Shown in pieces: positions 51,639 through 62,699 of a stretch of 64,000 nucleotides of DNA (positions are counted from its first letter, which is position 1; each line of letters starts with the position of its first letter). The translations under genes and the position numbers were made by a program. The stretch is from NCBI RefSeq assembly GCF_001661265.1, contig NW_017567016.1, forward strand, positions 1 to 64,000, read 5' to 3'. The notes below the pieces were generated by a model, which ran no database searches, was not told the origin of the DNA, and was given only the letters and a program-made list of their open reading frames with translations. This DNA is from Saitoella complicata NRRL Y-17804. Lineage: Eukaryota > Ascomycota > Saitoellomycetes > Saitoellales > Saitoellaceae.

Positions 51639-53324
51639 TTACACCGCATCATACCCCCTCGCCCACCCTCCGAAACTCACTCTCCTCTTGCCCTCCCTTT
51701 CATGCATCCACTTCGCCCACTCCTCCTCAATCTCTCCCACTGCTTTCGTACACCCATCCTCCCCTTTAACCTTCGCGCCCACGACAGCACACTGCTCCCT
51801 AACCCCTTCCTCCGTCATCACTCTTTCAACTTCCTTCGCTAAAGCCCTACCGGTGGTTCCCTTCGGTACGCCCCATCCCAGTTTCAAAGCGCGTAACATC
51901 CCACCGTTCGCGAATTGATCCCCAAAATGCGGTACGATCAACGAGGGTTTCTGTGCGCAGATAGCGGCGTGCGTAGTCCCACTCCCACCATGATGCACGA
52001 TACACCCTATCTCCTCCCTCGGGAACAGCCACCCATGCGGAATGCTCTCGACAAAGACCACGTCAGCTCCTTCGTGGGAGTCGCGGAAGGAGGTGATGCT
52101 AGGGTTCTGGATGTATTCTTTTCCGATGCCGACAATCATTGGTTTGGCGACTTCGCGGATACAGGTTATGAGTTCGTGGAGTTGGTGTTCGGGGTCGAGG
52201 TAGGGCATGCTGCCAAAGCCCAGATATACAACTTCTTCACCTCTATCACTCGCCTTGGCCAGTAACGCCTTGATATTTTCCGACGGTTCATAGTCAGGAT
52301 CGACGGGTGTATCCCAGTGTCCGGTGAGGACGACATCCATCCCCTTCTTGAAGGTTAGGGGCCACAACGTGGGGCTCATCGGGTACATACTTCGTCCTGC
52401 CCTCTTCTCGTACCCACACATGATGTGCCACATCTCCCTCACACCCAATGGTCTCATGCCTAACCTTCGTACGCGAAATGCGTTGATGGCATCCCCATGC
52501 TGCCAGACATTCCCGTACGCGAAGCATCTGAAGGAGAGTTTGTTGAGGAGGCGGGTAATACGGTTGTTGGCAATATACGATGTTGACTCGAGGAAGGGTG
52601 CAGGGAGGAGGGGTGTCGAATGTACCGGGAAGTGCTGAATCGAGATATGCGGCAAATCCAACTTCTCCGCCAGATGAGGCCCCAGCAACAACAAATGATG
52701 CGTCAACAAAAACGACCACCGATGTTTCGAGTGAATCAACCCACTCCAAGCCCCCTCCCACATCTCATCGTAATACTTCCGATACTCCCCCCCACCCATC
52801 CACCCCAACGTCTTCCATCCACTCAACCCATACTTGACCATATGCGCATACAACTCCTCTGTTCCCTCATCTCCTCCAATCGACACGAACTCTACCCCTG
52901 CCTCCTCGATGAGAGATTGATATTTTGGGTGGGTGAAGAGGACTGGGGTGTGCTTGTGGGAGAGGAGGGTCTTGGCGAGGGCGAGGTAGGGTTGGACGTC
53001 GCCGCGGGAGCCGTATGTTATTATTGCGATTGTAAGGGGTGGAGTTGAGGAGTTGGTGAATTGTGCCGCGGCTTCAGCTGGTGAGACGACTGTTATGTCG
53101 GAAATGGTGGACGAGTGACGAGCATGTCCGGGACTGTCGGTCTTGACTGTTGCTGACGAACGGCGACGATGTGCTGGACTCCATCCTGAGCCGTCTGGTG
53201 ACATCTTTGTCGAGTGTATGCTGGGTGTATGCTGGGTGTATGCTGGTGGTCTATGTACTGCTTCTACATTGTTCTGGTGTAGAGGTTTTCCAGATCTGAG
53301 TTCAGTTCTCGATGTTGACGTCAC
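51639..53324 (-). CDS. Sterol 3-beta-glucosyltransferase-like UDP-glycosyltransferase
   Basis: GT1/GT28-type enzyme. The N-terminal donor/acceptor lobe begins LTIAIITYGSRGDVQPYLAL, a hallmark of sterol glucosyltransferases of the Atg26/Ugt51 group. The C-terminal lobe has the UDP-sugar motif IGCIVHHGGSGTTHAAICAQ, then KPSLIVPHFGDQFANG. GRAM and PH domains of Atg26 are absent, so this is a stand-alone catalytic form. The frame allows starts at 53324 (561 residues) and 53204 (521 residues). The stretch between is 11-bp tandem repeats (53214-53246) and unrelated residues, so the later start MSPDGSGW is more likely. Intronless. Confidence 0.85.
   Translation of the reverse strand: MTSTSRTELRSGKPLHQNNVEAVHRPPAYTQHTPSIHSTKMSPDGSGWSPAHRRRSSATVKTDSPGHARHSSTISDITVVSPAEAAAQFTNSSTPPLTIAIITYGSRGDVQPYLALAKTLLSHKHTPVLFTHPKYQSLIEEAGVEFVSIGGDEGTEELYAHMVKYGLSGWKTLGWMGGGEYRKYYDEMWEGAWSGLIHSKHRWSFLLTHHLLLLGPHLAEKLDLPHISIQHFPVHSTPLLPAPFLESTSYIANNRITRLLNKLSFRCFAYGNVWQHGDAINAFRVRRLGMRPLGVREMWHIMCGYEKRAGRSMYPMSPTLWPLTFKKGMDVVLTGHWDTPVDPDYEPSENIKALLAKASDRGEEVVYLGFGSMPYLDPEHQLHELITCIREVAKPMIVGIGKEYIQNPSITSFRDSHEGADVVFVESIPHGWLFPREEIGCIVHHGGSGTTHAAICAQKPSLIVPHFGDQFANGGMLRALKLGWGVPKGTTGRALAKEVERVMTEEGVREQCAVVGAKVKGEDGCTKAVGEIEEEWAKWMHEREGKRRVSFGGWARGYDAV
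53214..53246 (+). repeat. Three 11-bp tandem repeats
   Basis: Three identical units GTGTATGCTGG lie just upstream of the likely start codon of the glycosyltransferase at 53204. The 11-base unit is not a multiple of three, so copy-number change would shift any upstream coding frame. Confidence 0.9.
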
Positions 53325-53530
53325 CTGCAGTCATCGGGTATCGATATCGGACGGGTGCGTGCACGGAACCCGCGGGGAAGACGGAAGCCGATCGGGGGAG
53401 AAGTACGGAAGGGAAAGGAAAAACGGAGGTGTGTGATCGACTGTAGATGCTCTATTCTCATCTTGGGTATTGGTATATCTCCTCTCGATAGCAATGATAG
53501 AAAACGCCGGGTACTCACTCACTCGCCCAC

Positions 53531-55183
53531 TTACATAACCTTCAACCCCTCAAAAGCAGTCTTCGTTAACCCTCCAACGCTTTCAGAAACCCTCCTCAAC
53601 GCCTCGTACCTCTCCCTCTCGACCGCCTTCTCCCTTTCCAACTCCAAAATTCCCTGCACACCATCAATGCGTCCCTTAATCCTCGCATCCAGAATCAAAG
53701 CCACACATAGCTCTTCCACTTCCTCCACTGTGATCTTAAGATGTGTAGCAATTGAGGAGAGGGTGACGCGGGTGTAGGGCTTGATGAGTGCGAGGAGAAC
53801 CGAGGTCCGGATGTTACGGAGTACGTCGTCGATGTAAGCCCGAATAAACGGGTCAGACATAATCGCCGTCTTATTCAGCCTCAGAATCCGTTGGAACTCT
53901 TCCAACTCATTACGCTGGTAGGCATTAACCAGCGACGTCATCGCAGTAATCTCCGGATGCGACTGGTACGGCTTCGTCTCCTGCGAATCAAAGGGATTGA
54001 TATCAGACTGTGCCAACATCGTCGCCAACACCAAGTACTTCAGGACTTGAATGCGCTGGAGAGAACCGGCTTCGTCGTAATTTCGGAAGGACTCGAAGAA
54101 ATCGGTTTGGGCTTCTTGCCATTGTTCTGTCATATACCGATTAATAACCCAATACGATGACACGCTGGCACATGACGTACTCTCATTCATGTGCATTTTC
54201 CCTCCACATTCGCGAATAACACCCATGATCCTCGGATGCGGAATCGCAGACTTGACATGCAACGTCCGGTGATACAAGTCCTATATCCCAAATCAGCACC
54301 CCGTGCACCATATCAAACCCTCTCAACAACATACCTTCAGCTTCTTGTTGTTCTTCGTCGCCGTATACATCTGGATCTCCAACGCATACACCTCCAACAA
54401 GTACGTCCCCTTGTTCTCACTCTCCAACCCCTCTTCTCCCTCCTTCGCCAACGCCGCATGCAACCCCTTCAAACTCTTGTTGAGACGACCCCATTCGCCT
54501 CTATCCAACCACAACTTCGCGAGCTTGAGGTTCGTCTTGAGAAAAAGTCTGTCGTTTTTGGCTTCTTGTAGTGATTCGAGGGTGGTGGAGTAGAAGCGCT
54601 CCATGAAATCCGTGTCGAGGGTTGCTGAGGAGGAGATGCGATCCAGGATGTTGTTCAAAGACTTTTCACTGTAGTTTCGTGTAACGGCCGATTTGGTGTA
54701 GGTGAGTAACTCCTTGTAATCCTTAAACGTTGATTCCTTATCACCCCTCAAAAACGACAACTTGATAATCTGCTTCAACGCCTTGAAACCCCTACGACCC
54801 CCAAACAGTTAGCCACCACATCCACTTTTCACACTAGAAAAGAACGTGACTTACCAATCACCCTTCTGTCCCTCCTCCTTCTCCTTCTCCACGACCTTTC
54901 GAAACTCCACGATTGCAGCTTCAGGATCATCTTCCTTCATCGCTGTTGACTAATCCGTCAGCCAGACTGTATGTTACAGACCAGAGCCTGCACTACCCTA
55001 ACCTTTTGCATTGTAGTACATGTTCTCGATATCGACATCCTGATCCCCCTGTTCATCGTCGTCGTCTTCGTAGTCGAAGTCGTACGTCTCATCGTCTGCC
55101 ACAAGCGTCAGTCTCCGTCCATAGACACCAAATGAGAAGCAGCCTGACTCACCGTCCATCATGAAATCATCGTCGTCCGACAT
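53531..55183 (-). CDS. CSN2: COP9 signalosome subunit 2 (CSN2)
   Basis: Scaffold subunit of the CSN deneddylase that removes NEDD8/Rub1 from cullins, in nucleus and cytoplasm. Six exons, about 55183..55153, 55095..55003, 54942..54855, 54791..54335, 54280..54181 and 54126..53531, giving 454 residues with phase kept. The N-terminus is acidic ([19 protein letters not shown]). [41 protein letters not shown] and [20 protein letters not shown] are nearly those of animal CSN2. The PCI domain ends the protein ([27 protein letters not shown]-like [14 protein letters not shown]). Head to head with mitochondrial uS12, 145 bp apart. Confidence 0.95.
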
Positions 55184-55328
55184 GGCGATATCACGGTTCC
55201 AAGGCTGTTGGGAACTCGATGCCGTGACGTCTCCGGTGTGGCGGGAAGTGCACGGCCACACCACACCTGCATCTCCAAAATCTAAGGTAACCACCAACGC
55301 GTCTCGGTATATCGAGCAGTTATACACG

Positions 55329-55873
55329 ATGTTCAGCGCTCTGAGAAGATCACTCGCTCGGCCAACAGCCTTCTTGGCAGCCGCCCGGCCAATCCAGCCC
55401 GTCAACCAGATCGCCTCGCCATTGTCGCGGTCTATGGCCACCCTGAACCAGGTCATGAAGGGTTCCCGTAAGCAAAAGAAGGTCATCAAAGCCAAGTGTC
55501 CATCTCTGCTCAGCAATCCCTTCAAGAAGGGGGTCTGCAATAAAGTCTACACCGTAAAGCCGAAGAAGCCCAACTCAGCTGTTCGAAAGGTTGCTAGGAT
55601 CAAGTTGTCAACTGGAAGACAGATTATCGCATACATCCCCGGAGAGGGTCACAACTGTCAGGTTAGCCAATCTGCTCAATTTTTGTGCTTTAAGGTTGCT
55701 AATGCGGTATGAAGGAACACTCTGTCGTTGTTGTTCGTGGTGGTCGTGTGCAGGATCTTCCCGGTGTGTTGTACCACTGTGTCAGAGGTGTGGGGGATCT
55801 TAGCGGTGTTGCGACGAGAACGACGTCGAGAAGTAAATACGGTACTAAGAAGCCTGCGAAGGCTGACAAATAG
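55329..55873 (+). CDS. Mitochondrial ribosomal protein uS12 (Mrps12)
   Basis: Small-subunit protein of the mitochondrial ribosome decoding centre. Exons are 55329..55661 and 55715..55873, giving 163 residues; the intron starts GTTAGC and ends GAAG and joins GHNCQ to [11 protein letters not shown] basic, Ser/Ala-rich presequence (about residues 1-40) precedes the core. The uS12 core has [44 protein letters not shown] and [14 protein letters not shown]. The presequence and similarity to bacterial S12 mark it as mitochondrial rather than cytosolic. Confidence 0.93.
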
Positions 55874-56474
55874 AGGAGTTGATGACTTGATATTCGGCGG
55901 GGAGTCTTGGGTAAGACGGGACAAAGGGGATCAAGCATGTCGATGGAGAAACATCGTCTTTAATACGGGGATTCTTGCAATACACACATTTACGCAAGAC
56001 GTGTGGCATCTTCTTTGACTATGGGTCGCTGTGCGTTCCGGCCGGTTTCCTGGATCGCCCGGCCGCCGTGACATACTGCAATTCGCCATGATGTTCCCTC
56101 ACAGACCATGCATCACATGTGCATTCATCACTCTGTTTCATACCCTTTGGTTGTAAGTGGGGCGGGTATCAGCAGTTCGGGGATGCAAGACGGGCCACAT
56201 TTATCTTCGTTACATCAAAATCTAGCAATCAAGTGTACATATCTGGCCATGGTCTGTATGGTGAACAAGTCCTCTTATGCTCTCCTATTACAACAAATGA
56301 CCGTACAGAAAAGCTGTCATGATGGATATCCCCTACCACGAAAGAATAGAACAAACTGATGCAGCAAATACATATTACGCATGCCGATTGCCAAACGAAT
56401 CCAATCCGATACGACCCAATTGCAACGTCCACCATGAACGCTCATGCTCTCCGTCCTATCTTCCCATCTCACTC
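55874..56474. other. Intergenic, convergent 3' ends
   Basis: About 600 bases between the uS12m and Kog1 stop codons. No convincing gene. Flanking sequence is AT-richer than the genes. Confidence 0.45.
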
Positions 56475-59400
56475 TCATGCCGCAACCTTATAAATATTGA
56501 TATGATGATCCCCGCCGCCACAAACGGCAAGACTCATCATATGCGGATGAAACGCCAACGAGGTAACAGCCGACGATGTTTGTCGTCCTTGATGCAAGAA
56601 TCCCGAGTAGTGCCTAAACGTTGACAAGTTCGGTCCCGATGTATTCCATACTTTGATGAAATGGTTTGTCGAGCCACTAGCGAATACAGGTGCATGTTCG
56701 TGGACGGCCAATGTCCGTAATCCGCCAGTGTGTGCTTGAATCGTCCGAACCGGTTTCGAAAGTCGGATATCCCAGAGCTTCACATCACCACTGACACTAC
56801 CCGATACCAACTCACGGTTTCCTCCACGCTGCATATGCACATTGGCAATCCAAGTCTTGTGATCCTTCCAGACCTTGACCATCGCGTCTCTAGGCGGTAA
56901 CCTCCTATCGTACACGCGGACTGCACCATCGCCAAATCCTGCAACGAAGATGTTTCCAGCTACTTGATCTGAGGTAAGGGACGTGATGCAGCTACCCGAA
57001 CGCGCTGGTATGTCGCTCAAGCACGTTTCTCGTGGTGCGTCCCAAACTCGAATAACCTTTACGTCACCTCCAACGAGCAATGTTCCTCGCCCTTGTTGCC
57101 ATTCAGCCACCAAACCACTGCTGCGGTTTGAAGGTAACAGGTCAGTCAGTGCGCGCCATGAGGACACAAGCTCCATACTCTCTTCCGACTCATAGTTCCG
57201 GTATAGCCTGATAATACCCTCTCCAGAACCAGTCATCAACAGAGCAACATCATCTTCATTGATGAACTTCACCTCTGTGATCCGACTTCCCATAGGATTA
57301 CCATTCGAAAATCGGTTGAGCCTAGTTCCCGTATTGTGATCCCAGACCGAGATACCATCCCTATCATCAGCCGCAACAAGATGAGGCTCAAACTGATGGA
57401 ACAGTAACCGCATCGGCTGAGTCTCATTGTTGAAGTACCCAGCATGCAGATTCCAAGCACTCGCACCGGCGATCTCCTTCTGAGGCTGCGTCTCGAAGAT
57501 GATCCTCTCATTTCTGTTCCGGCGCCATAGACGCTGATTGTATTCCATGCTTCCTGGCTCATCCGTCTCCTGGGGCTTCATCTGAGGTTCCATGAAGTAC
57601 TCACAGCTCCATTGGAAGAAAGAGCTCTTCAAAGGCAGTTCCTGCGGTGGCGACTTTGATCCCTTCAACTCCTTAAAGCTCTTAGGCAAAGGCACCTTAA
57701 GAGATGGCTGTGGCGTACTCGGAACGAAAGCCTCGTCCTCGGGAGGAGGTCTATTAGGTTCCGGCGCAGGTGCAGGTTCCTCATGATGACCCAAAGCAAG
57801 GTTCTTCAACGACACCGCAATCGACGCCGATCTCGTCAACGTACGCGTCAACCTAGACGAACCCGGCCTAGCAGGCGAATCAGGCGCCTGAGAAGGATGC
57901 TCCGATCCATCCCTCGACGTACTCGTCCTCGACAACGACCCATCAAACGCAGGCTTCGACGTCTGCGACGCTGCCTTGATGATGTTCGACGCAACCTCTC
58001 CCAGCGGACCCTTAAGTAGTTCCGCATGCACAGCATCAACAACCCCAACGGCCAACACCGCAACCTCCGAAAACGGATCAACACTCAATATCAACAACGC
58101 CTGCCAAACAGCATCATACGGCGTCGCCCGACTCAAATGTGACGCAACATCCGTACTCGTCGCTAACCGCCCCTCACTACTCGCCAACTTCTCCTCGAAG
58201 TGTCCGAGGGCCGTAACCATGAATTTCTTCGCATTCAACGAGATGAAAATCGACAAGAAAACGACCAGCTCCTTACGAACCATACCTGACCCATCAGCTG
58301 TGAGACCCAACGCCGCAATCGCGATATAATTCTCCACAGCAACAGCCTGCTCACTCTTATCCGGCAACCCCAGGAAATTCCCCAGTGCAACCAACGCCGC
58401 AGCCCTAACCTCCGGCACCGGATCCGTCAACAACTCACACAACCTTTCATGCGCACCATCCCTAATCCCCATCCACTTCGCCTCCGCCAAATCCTTCCAC
58501 AACTGCGCAACACACAACGTAGCCCACTGCCTCAACAACGGATCCTCATCCCCCAGATGACTCAAGCACGCGCTCAGCACACCAGGCTGCATACACGCAA
58601 CCTGTCCCTGCTTGAAATCCCGACAGAATACACTGAGGATGAACGCGCACATGGCTCTATGCTCACTCACATTCGCCACCGGAAGCTGAGCGGTGTTTGG
58701 TGTTAAAATCTGCACGAAGTAGGTGTATCCAGTATCCTTCAACAAATCCGCCTGACAACTCCCATCAACAGCCAAGATCCTCGCCCAAATAAACACCAAA
58801 ACAGGCTTCAACTCCGGCGCAGGACTCTGCAACAACTTGAGCACATACGGGAAAATTCCGATACTCAAAGCCTGATTGACAGCCCACGGTCCCAGATCCA
58901 GAAACTTACTCAACAAAATCAGTGCGCGGAGACGGTGTACTTGACTGAGCAAAACCTGCAACACAATCGGCAGCTGATCCGGGACCTTTTTATACACAGC
59001 CCCCTGCGCAAGCCAAACCTCAAATGCGGTCAGCTGTTCCGTGAAAAAGGACGAATGCTTATATTCATACGCCGGCCCTCCATGCTCCGCCGCAATGAGG
59101 TGCGGGAGTTGAGCGAGACAAGTGTCGACAGCTAAATCCCACGAATCCCACATCGGGTGGTTATGAGTCGCCGGAATGGCGGGGTAGGAAACCGGATGGC
59201 ATTGGTGGACCCGCATAATCCTCTCCGCCAACAAGAAATTCCGAAAGAGTGCCGCGACCATCAAATCCTGCCTAAACAGCCTCTTGAACAATGGCCTGGG
59301 AAGGACATTCCATGCAATCGTATCCGTAATCGCCGTAAATATCCAATTCAACTCACCCAACGGCGTTCGACGATCCTGGAGCCGTCCGGGAATGTTCATC

Positions 59401-60695
59401 ACCATATCGATCGACAAATTCGACGGCAGCGGATTTTGCAGAACAAACCACCTGACCGCAATCTCGATCGGCGAGGTCAAACAACACGTAAACAAATCAG
59501 CCGGTAAGTCCGGGTTCATCGGTAATACTTCGTTAGGCCCACACGCCGCCAACTGTATACAATCCCTAAAGCTCTGCGGACTCACAGGCTCGGACGGCTG
59601 TTCTTCCCCACCATTCCCATCACCATTCGTTGTTGCCCCGTTGGAAGAGGCGTTCTTGTACTCATTCTCCCGCTGATCCACGAACCTCATAAAATTCTGC
59701 ACAATATTCCCCGCCGCAGAACAGTCCCAAACATACAAACACGGCGCCCCCAACCAACTCTGCAAATCATAAAGACTCACCGGGATATACTGCGTATAAT
59801 TCTTATTGAAGACCCATATCTCGCCACTCGTCGTTGGTTTAGGTACACCGTGTCCGTTGTAGTGAAAGAGGATGCGTTCTTCTTTTGCGTTGCGGCGGAG
59901 TGCACAACAGAATTTTTTTGTTTCCTCGACGCTTGGGTCTAGGTATTGCTTGTACCGTGTCCGCATACTCAGTGTCTCATACTGCTGTTGCAAATTCTTC
60001 CCAATCGCCTCCAGACTCTTCGAGGCCGGAAGCGAAAACGGATCGATCCAGCATTCCAACTTCGCACAGGGTGAGGTTTTGACGATATCAGGCGGGTCGA
60101 CACCGATGTTGAGACAAACCACGAGGGCTGCGGAGACGGTTTTGAGACGTTCGCGCATACGCCAGTCTTGCAGGACGGAGGAGGTTGAAATACGGGGGTT
60201 GCCGGATGTGTCGTGGCGTTTGTCGGCGTAGTACATGTAGAAGACTTGTTCGAGCATACCGAGATACTCATCCGAATCGTAGTCTTCCTGAAATCCGTGT
60301 CGCATGCCCGTCAACTTGATCTCACTCTCATTGATGTCGGGTATTGCCGACCCACTCGAATCCATTGTGCCGTATTTCTGTATCGCATTCTGTGCAATGC
60401 TCGCATCACTCCTCCTCCGCGCCGAAGCTGCTCCGTTCTTCGTCGGTGTTGTCGGCTCATAATCACTGGTCACGGGTGCAGGGTCCCCATTCACCCCCGC
60501 GGGATTCCGCGGCGATTTGGTCGATAGAATCGGTGATCTAGGCGCAAAATACCCATTCTCCGCCTGAGCTTGTGATTCGCGCAACCGTGTCGCATGCGGA
60601 TGAGGTGATTGTGGTGCTGGTATTTGTTCGGTATCTGAGCCGTCATCGTCCGCTAACGTGAATTTTGGAGCACTCGTTCCATTAGGTCCCGCCAT
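56475..60695 (-). CDS. KOG1: TORC1 subunit Kog1/Raptor
   Basis: Scaffold of TOR complex 1 that presents substrates for growth signalling at the vacuole. The intronless frame encodes 1406 residues. An N-terminal low-complexity region (about 1-120) precedes the caspase-like Raptor N-domain: CLNIGVDPPDIVKTSPCAKL, then RYKQYLDPSVEETKKFCCAL, LFHYNGHGVPKPTTSGEIWV and LGAPCLYVWDCSAAGNIVQN. HEAT repeats follow (VLKLLQSPAPELKPVLVFIW). A linker with Ser-rich, likely phosphorylated sequence comes next. The C-terminal WD40 beta-propeller ends CGGGDHHINIYKVAA. The length is close to that of other fungal Kog1 proteins. It is the longest gene in the window. Confidence 0.96.
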   Translation of the reverse strand: MAGPNGTSAPKFTLADDDGSDTEQIPAPQSPHPHATRLRESQAQAENGYFAPRSPILSTKSPRNPAGVNGDPAPVTSDYEPTTPTKNGAASARRRSDASIAQNAIQKYGTMDSSGSAIPDINESEIKLTGMRHGFQEDYDSDEYLGMLEQVFYMYYADKRHDTSGNPRISTSSVLQDWRMRERLKTVSAALVVCLNIGVDPPDIVKTSPCAKLECWIDPFSLPASKSLEAIGKNLQQQYETLSMRTRYKQYLDPSVEETKKFCCALRRNAKEERILFHYNGHGVPKPTTSGEIWVFNKNYTQYIPVSLYDLQSWLGAPCLYVWDCSAAGNIVQNFMRFVDQRENEYKNASSNGATTNGDGNGGEEQPSEPVSPQSFRDCIQLAACGPNEVLPMNPDLPADLFTCCLTSPIEIAVRWFVLQNPLPSNLSIDMVMNIPGRLQDRRTPLGELNWIFTAITDTIAWNVLPRPLFKRLFRQDLMVAALFRNFLLAERIMRVHQCHPVSYPAIPATHNHPMWDSWDLAVDTCLAQLPHLIAAEHGGPAYEYKHSSFFTEQLTAFEVWLAQGAVYKKVPDQLPIVLQVLLSQVHRLRALILLSKFLDLGPWAVNQALSIGIFPYVLKLLQSPAPELKPVLVFIWARILAVDGSCQADLLKDTGYTYFVQILTPNTAQLPVANVSEHRAMCAFILSVFCRDFKQGQVACMQPGVLSACLSHLGDEDPLLRQWATLCVAQLWKDLAEAKWMGIRDGAHERLCELLTDPVPEVRAAALVALGNFLGLPDKSEQAVAVENYIAIAALGLTADGSGMVRKELVVFLSIFISLNAKKFMVTALGHFEEKLASSEGRLATSTDVASHLSRATPYDAVWQALLILSVDPFSEVAVLAVGVVDAVHAELLKGPLGEVASNIIKAASQTSKPAFDGSLSRTSTSRDGSEHPSQAPDSPARPGSSRLTRTLTRSASIAVSLKNLALGHHEEPAPAPEPNRPPPEDEAFVPSTPQPSLKVPLPKSFKELKGSKSPPQELPLKSSFFQWSCEYFMEPQMKPQETDEPGSMEYNQRLWRRNRNERIIFETQPQKEIAGASAWNLHAGYFNNETQPMRLLFHQFEPHLVAADDRDGISVWDHNTGTRLNRFSNGNPMGSRITEVKFINEDDVALLMTGSGEGIIRLYRNYESEESMELVSSWRALTDLLPSNRSSGLVAEWQQGRGTLLVGGDVKVIRVWDAPRETCLSDIPARSGSCITSLTSDQVAGNIFVAGFGDGAVRVYDRRLPPRDAMVKVWKDHKTWIANVHMQRGGNRELVSGSVSGDVKLWDIRLSKPVRTIQAHTGGLRTLAVHEHAPVFASGSTNHFIKVWNTSGPNLSTFRHYSGFLHQGRQTSSAVTSLAFHPHMMSLAVCGGGDHHINIYKVAA

Positions 60696-61049
60696 TGCTC
60701 CTCTCTCAATTGCCGAAGAGATGTTGGACGATGGTCGGATATGAGCGTGGGTATGGATAGGAGATGTATCCTTAGGGACGGATCAATCGGTCATACAGCG
60801 CACTGCTTCGACGCCTGATCTTAAGAGGATGACCGGATTGGTTCCACTATGTCTCCTGGTCAGTATAGGGATGGCGGTGGGGTAAGAGTTAAGGTTGGAC
60901 CGTCGGTGCGAGGCCCAGGAGCCGCCGATAGCCTGGCCCTGACAGAATTAACTCGCCTTCAATTAACTGGACAGGTTAACTCAGAAAGTCGGCACGTACT
61001 GTATCACGACGTGAACCTCTCCACTCCTTCGAAAGCTCCACAATCGAAG
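60696..61049. other. Divergent promoter of KOG1 and the phosphotransferase
   Basis: About 354 bases between divergent start codons. No gene is evident. Confidence 0.45.
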
Positions 61050-62326
61050 ATGGGTCTCTACATCCGGAACGCCCATGTCGAGAACCTCTCCAAGTATCGT
61101 TACAGCGGTCTCGACAAATCCCTTCTCTCACAATATGTCCTACGACCCTACTGGCGCCGTCTCGTCGAGCTCTTCCCCACCACCGTCGCGTAAATACCTC
61201 TCCTCCCATCCTGCCATCTTACATTTACTGACTCGCCGCGTTCAATAGTCCCAACGTGATCACCTTGACCGGCTTCGCATTCGTCATCATCAACTTCATA
61301 ACGCTCCTCTACTACACCCCCGACCTCCAAACCGAATGTCCCCGCTGGGTCTACGCATCCTGGTCCCTCGGCCTCTTCCTCTACCAGTCCTTCGACGCAA
61401 TTGACGGCATGCAAGCCCGCCGCACCGGAACCTCGGGCCCATTGGGCCAATGCTTCGATCACTGCTGTGACGCAATGAACACCACGCTCGAATGTATCCT
61501 CACCGCCGCCGCACTGGGGTTAGGTCAGAGTTGGGCTACAGTCGCGTGTCAATTCGCGACACTGTGTAATTTCTATTTGAGTACGTGGGAGGAGTGGCAC
61601 ACCGGCACCCTCTACCTCTCGTATTTCTCCGGGCCTGTGGAGGGGATCGTGATGGTTACCATTTTCTACGGGCTTACCGCGCTGTTCGGACCGTCGCTCT
61701 GGGCGCAGAATATGTGGGAAGTACTTCACCTCCCCGCACCGACATTCCTTCCCTCGCCATTCTTGGAGATGACACTCCAACACTCGTTTTTGGTTTTCGG
61801 CGGAATTGGATTAGTCGGTAATGTCCTCGCCTCAGCCTCAAACGTTCACGCCGCCCTCCGCGCTCAAAAGAGACCCTTCCTTCCCGCCCTCGCCGGTCTC
61901 CTCCCCTTCTTCGGTACCTCCTTCCTCGTCTACGTCTGGCTCTCCGCCCGCCCCGAACTTGTCACCGAACACCTCGTCACCTTCATGCTCTTCATCGGCG
62001 CAGTCCTGGCATACATGGTCGGGCTCATGATCATCTCCCACGTTTCCCACCAGTCCTTCCCATATTTCAACATCCTCCTCCTCCCAATCATCTACGCCTC
62101 CCTCGACTCCACCATCCTCCCCCTCCTCTTCTCCGTCCCCTCTACCATCTCCGCCTCTAACTCCGCCCTATACGTCTTTGCGTGTTTGGGAGTAGCGGTC
62201 GGCGTATATGGGAGTTTCGTGATGGATATTTGTACGACGATGTGTGATTATTTCGGGATTAGGGTGTTGAGCACGAAGAAGATTCCGGGGTTCAAAAAGT
62301 TGGGGAAGGGTGAGAGGGGGGATTGA
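61050..62326 (+). CDS. Choline/ethanolamine phosphotransferase (Cpt1/Ept1)
   Basis: Last step of the Kennedy pathway: transfer of phosphocholine or phosphoethanolamine from the CDP form to diacylglycerol, in ER or Golgi membrane. Exons are 61050..61189 and 61249..62326, giving 405 residues; the 59-bp intron begins GTAAAT and ends AATAG. The CDP-alcohol phosphotransferase signature D-G-x2-A-R-x8-G-x3-D-x3-D reads DGMQARRTGTSGPLGQCFDH then CCD. The N-terminus MGLYIRNAHVENLSKYRYSG is typical. Eight to ten hydrophobic spans follow (FVIINFITLLYYT, YVFACLGVAVGVYGSFV). The substrate preference cannot be read from sequence. Divergent from KOG1. Confidence 0.93.
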
Positions 62327-62699
62327 CTATATGGTAGAGCTAGGGCCGATACGGAGGAGAGAATTGGGAGTCCTGTGCCGGTGGAGAAGATGGAGGTTGG
62401 GAAGGGGGAGTAGACCGACGAGTCGTAGACGAGGCAGGAGATGTGGACGACTTGTGAGTTGCAGACGAGCACAAGAAGGAGAAGGAGGGTAGATGTATGA
62501 GGACAGTGGAAAGAGAAGAGGACAGATGGAAGTATGCAGGATAGAATTATCTGTATGATAGACATACCTTAGCTTAATGCAGACATGATTATACCTTTAT
62601 CCGGCTGCGGCCCGCCGCCCGGCGTGCTCTCTAAGCTTTCATCGAGTACTATCCGAAGCCCTCCCTTAGTAACAAAATCATCCACATGAGAGCCACTTA
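62327..62699. other. Intergenic, convergent 3' ends
   Basis: About 370 bases between the phosphotransferase and LRR-gene stop codons. No supported gene. Confidence 0.45.
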
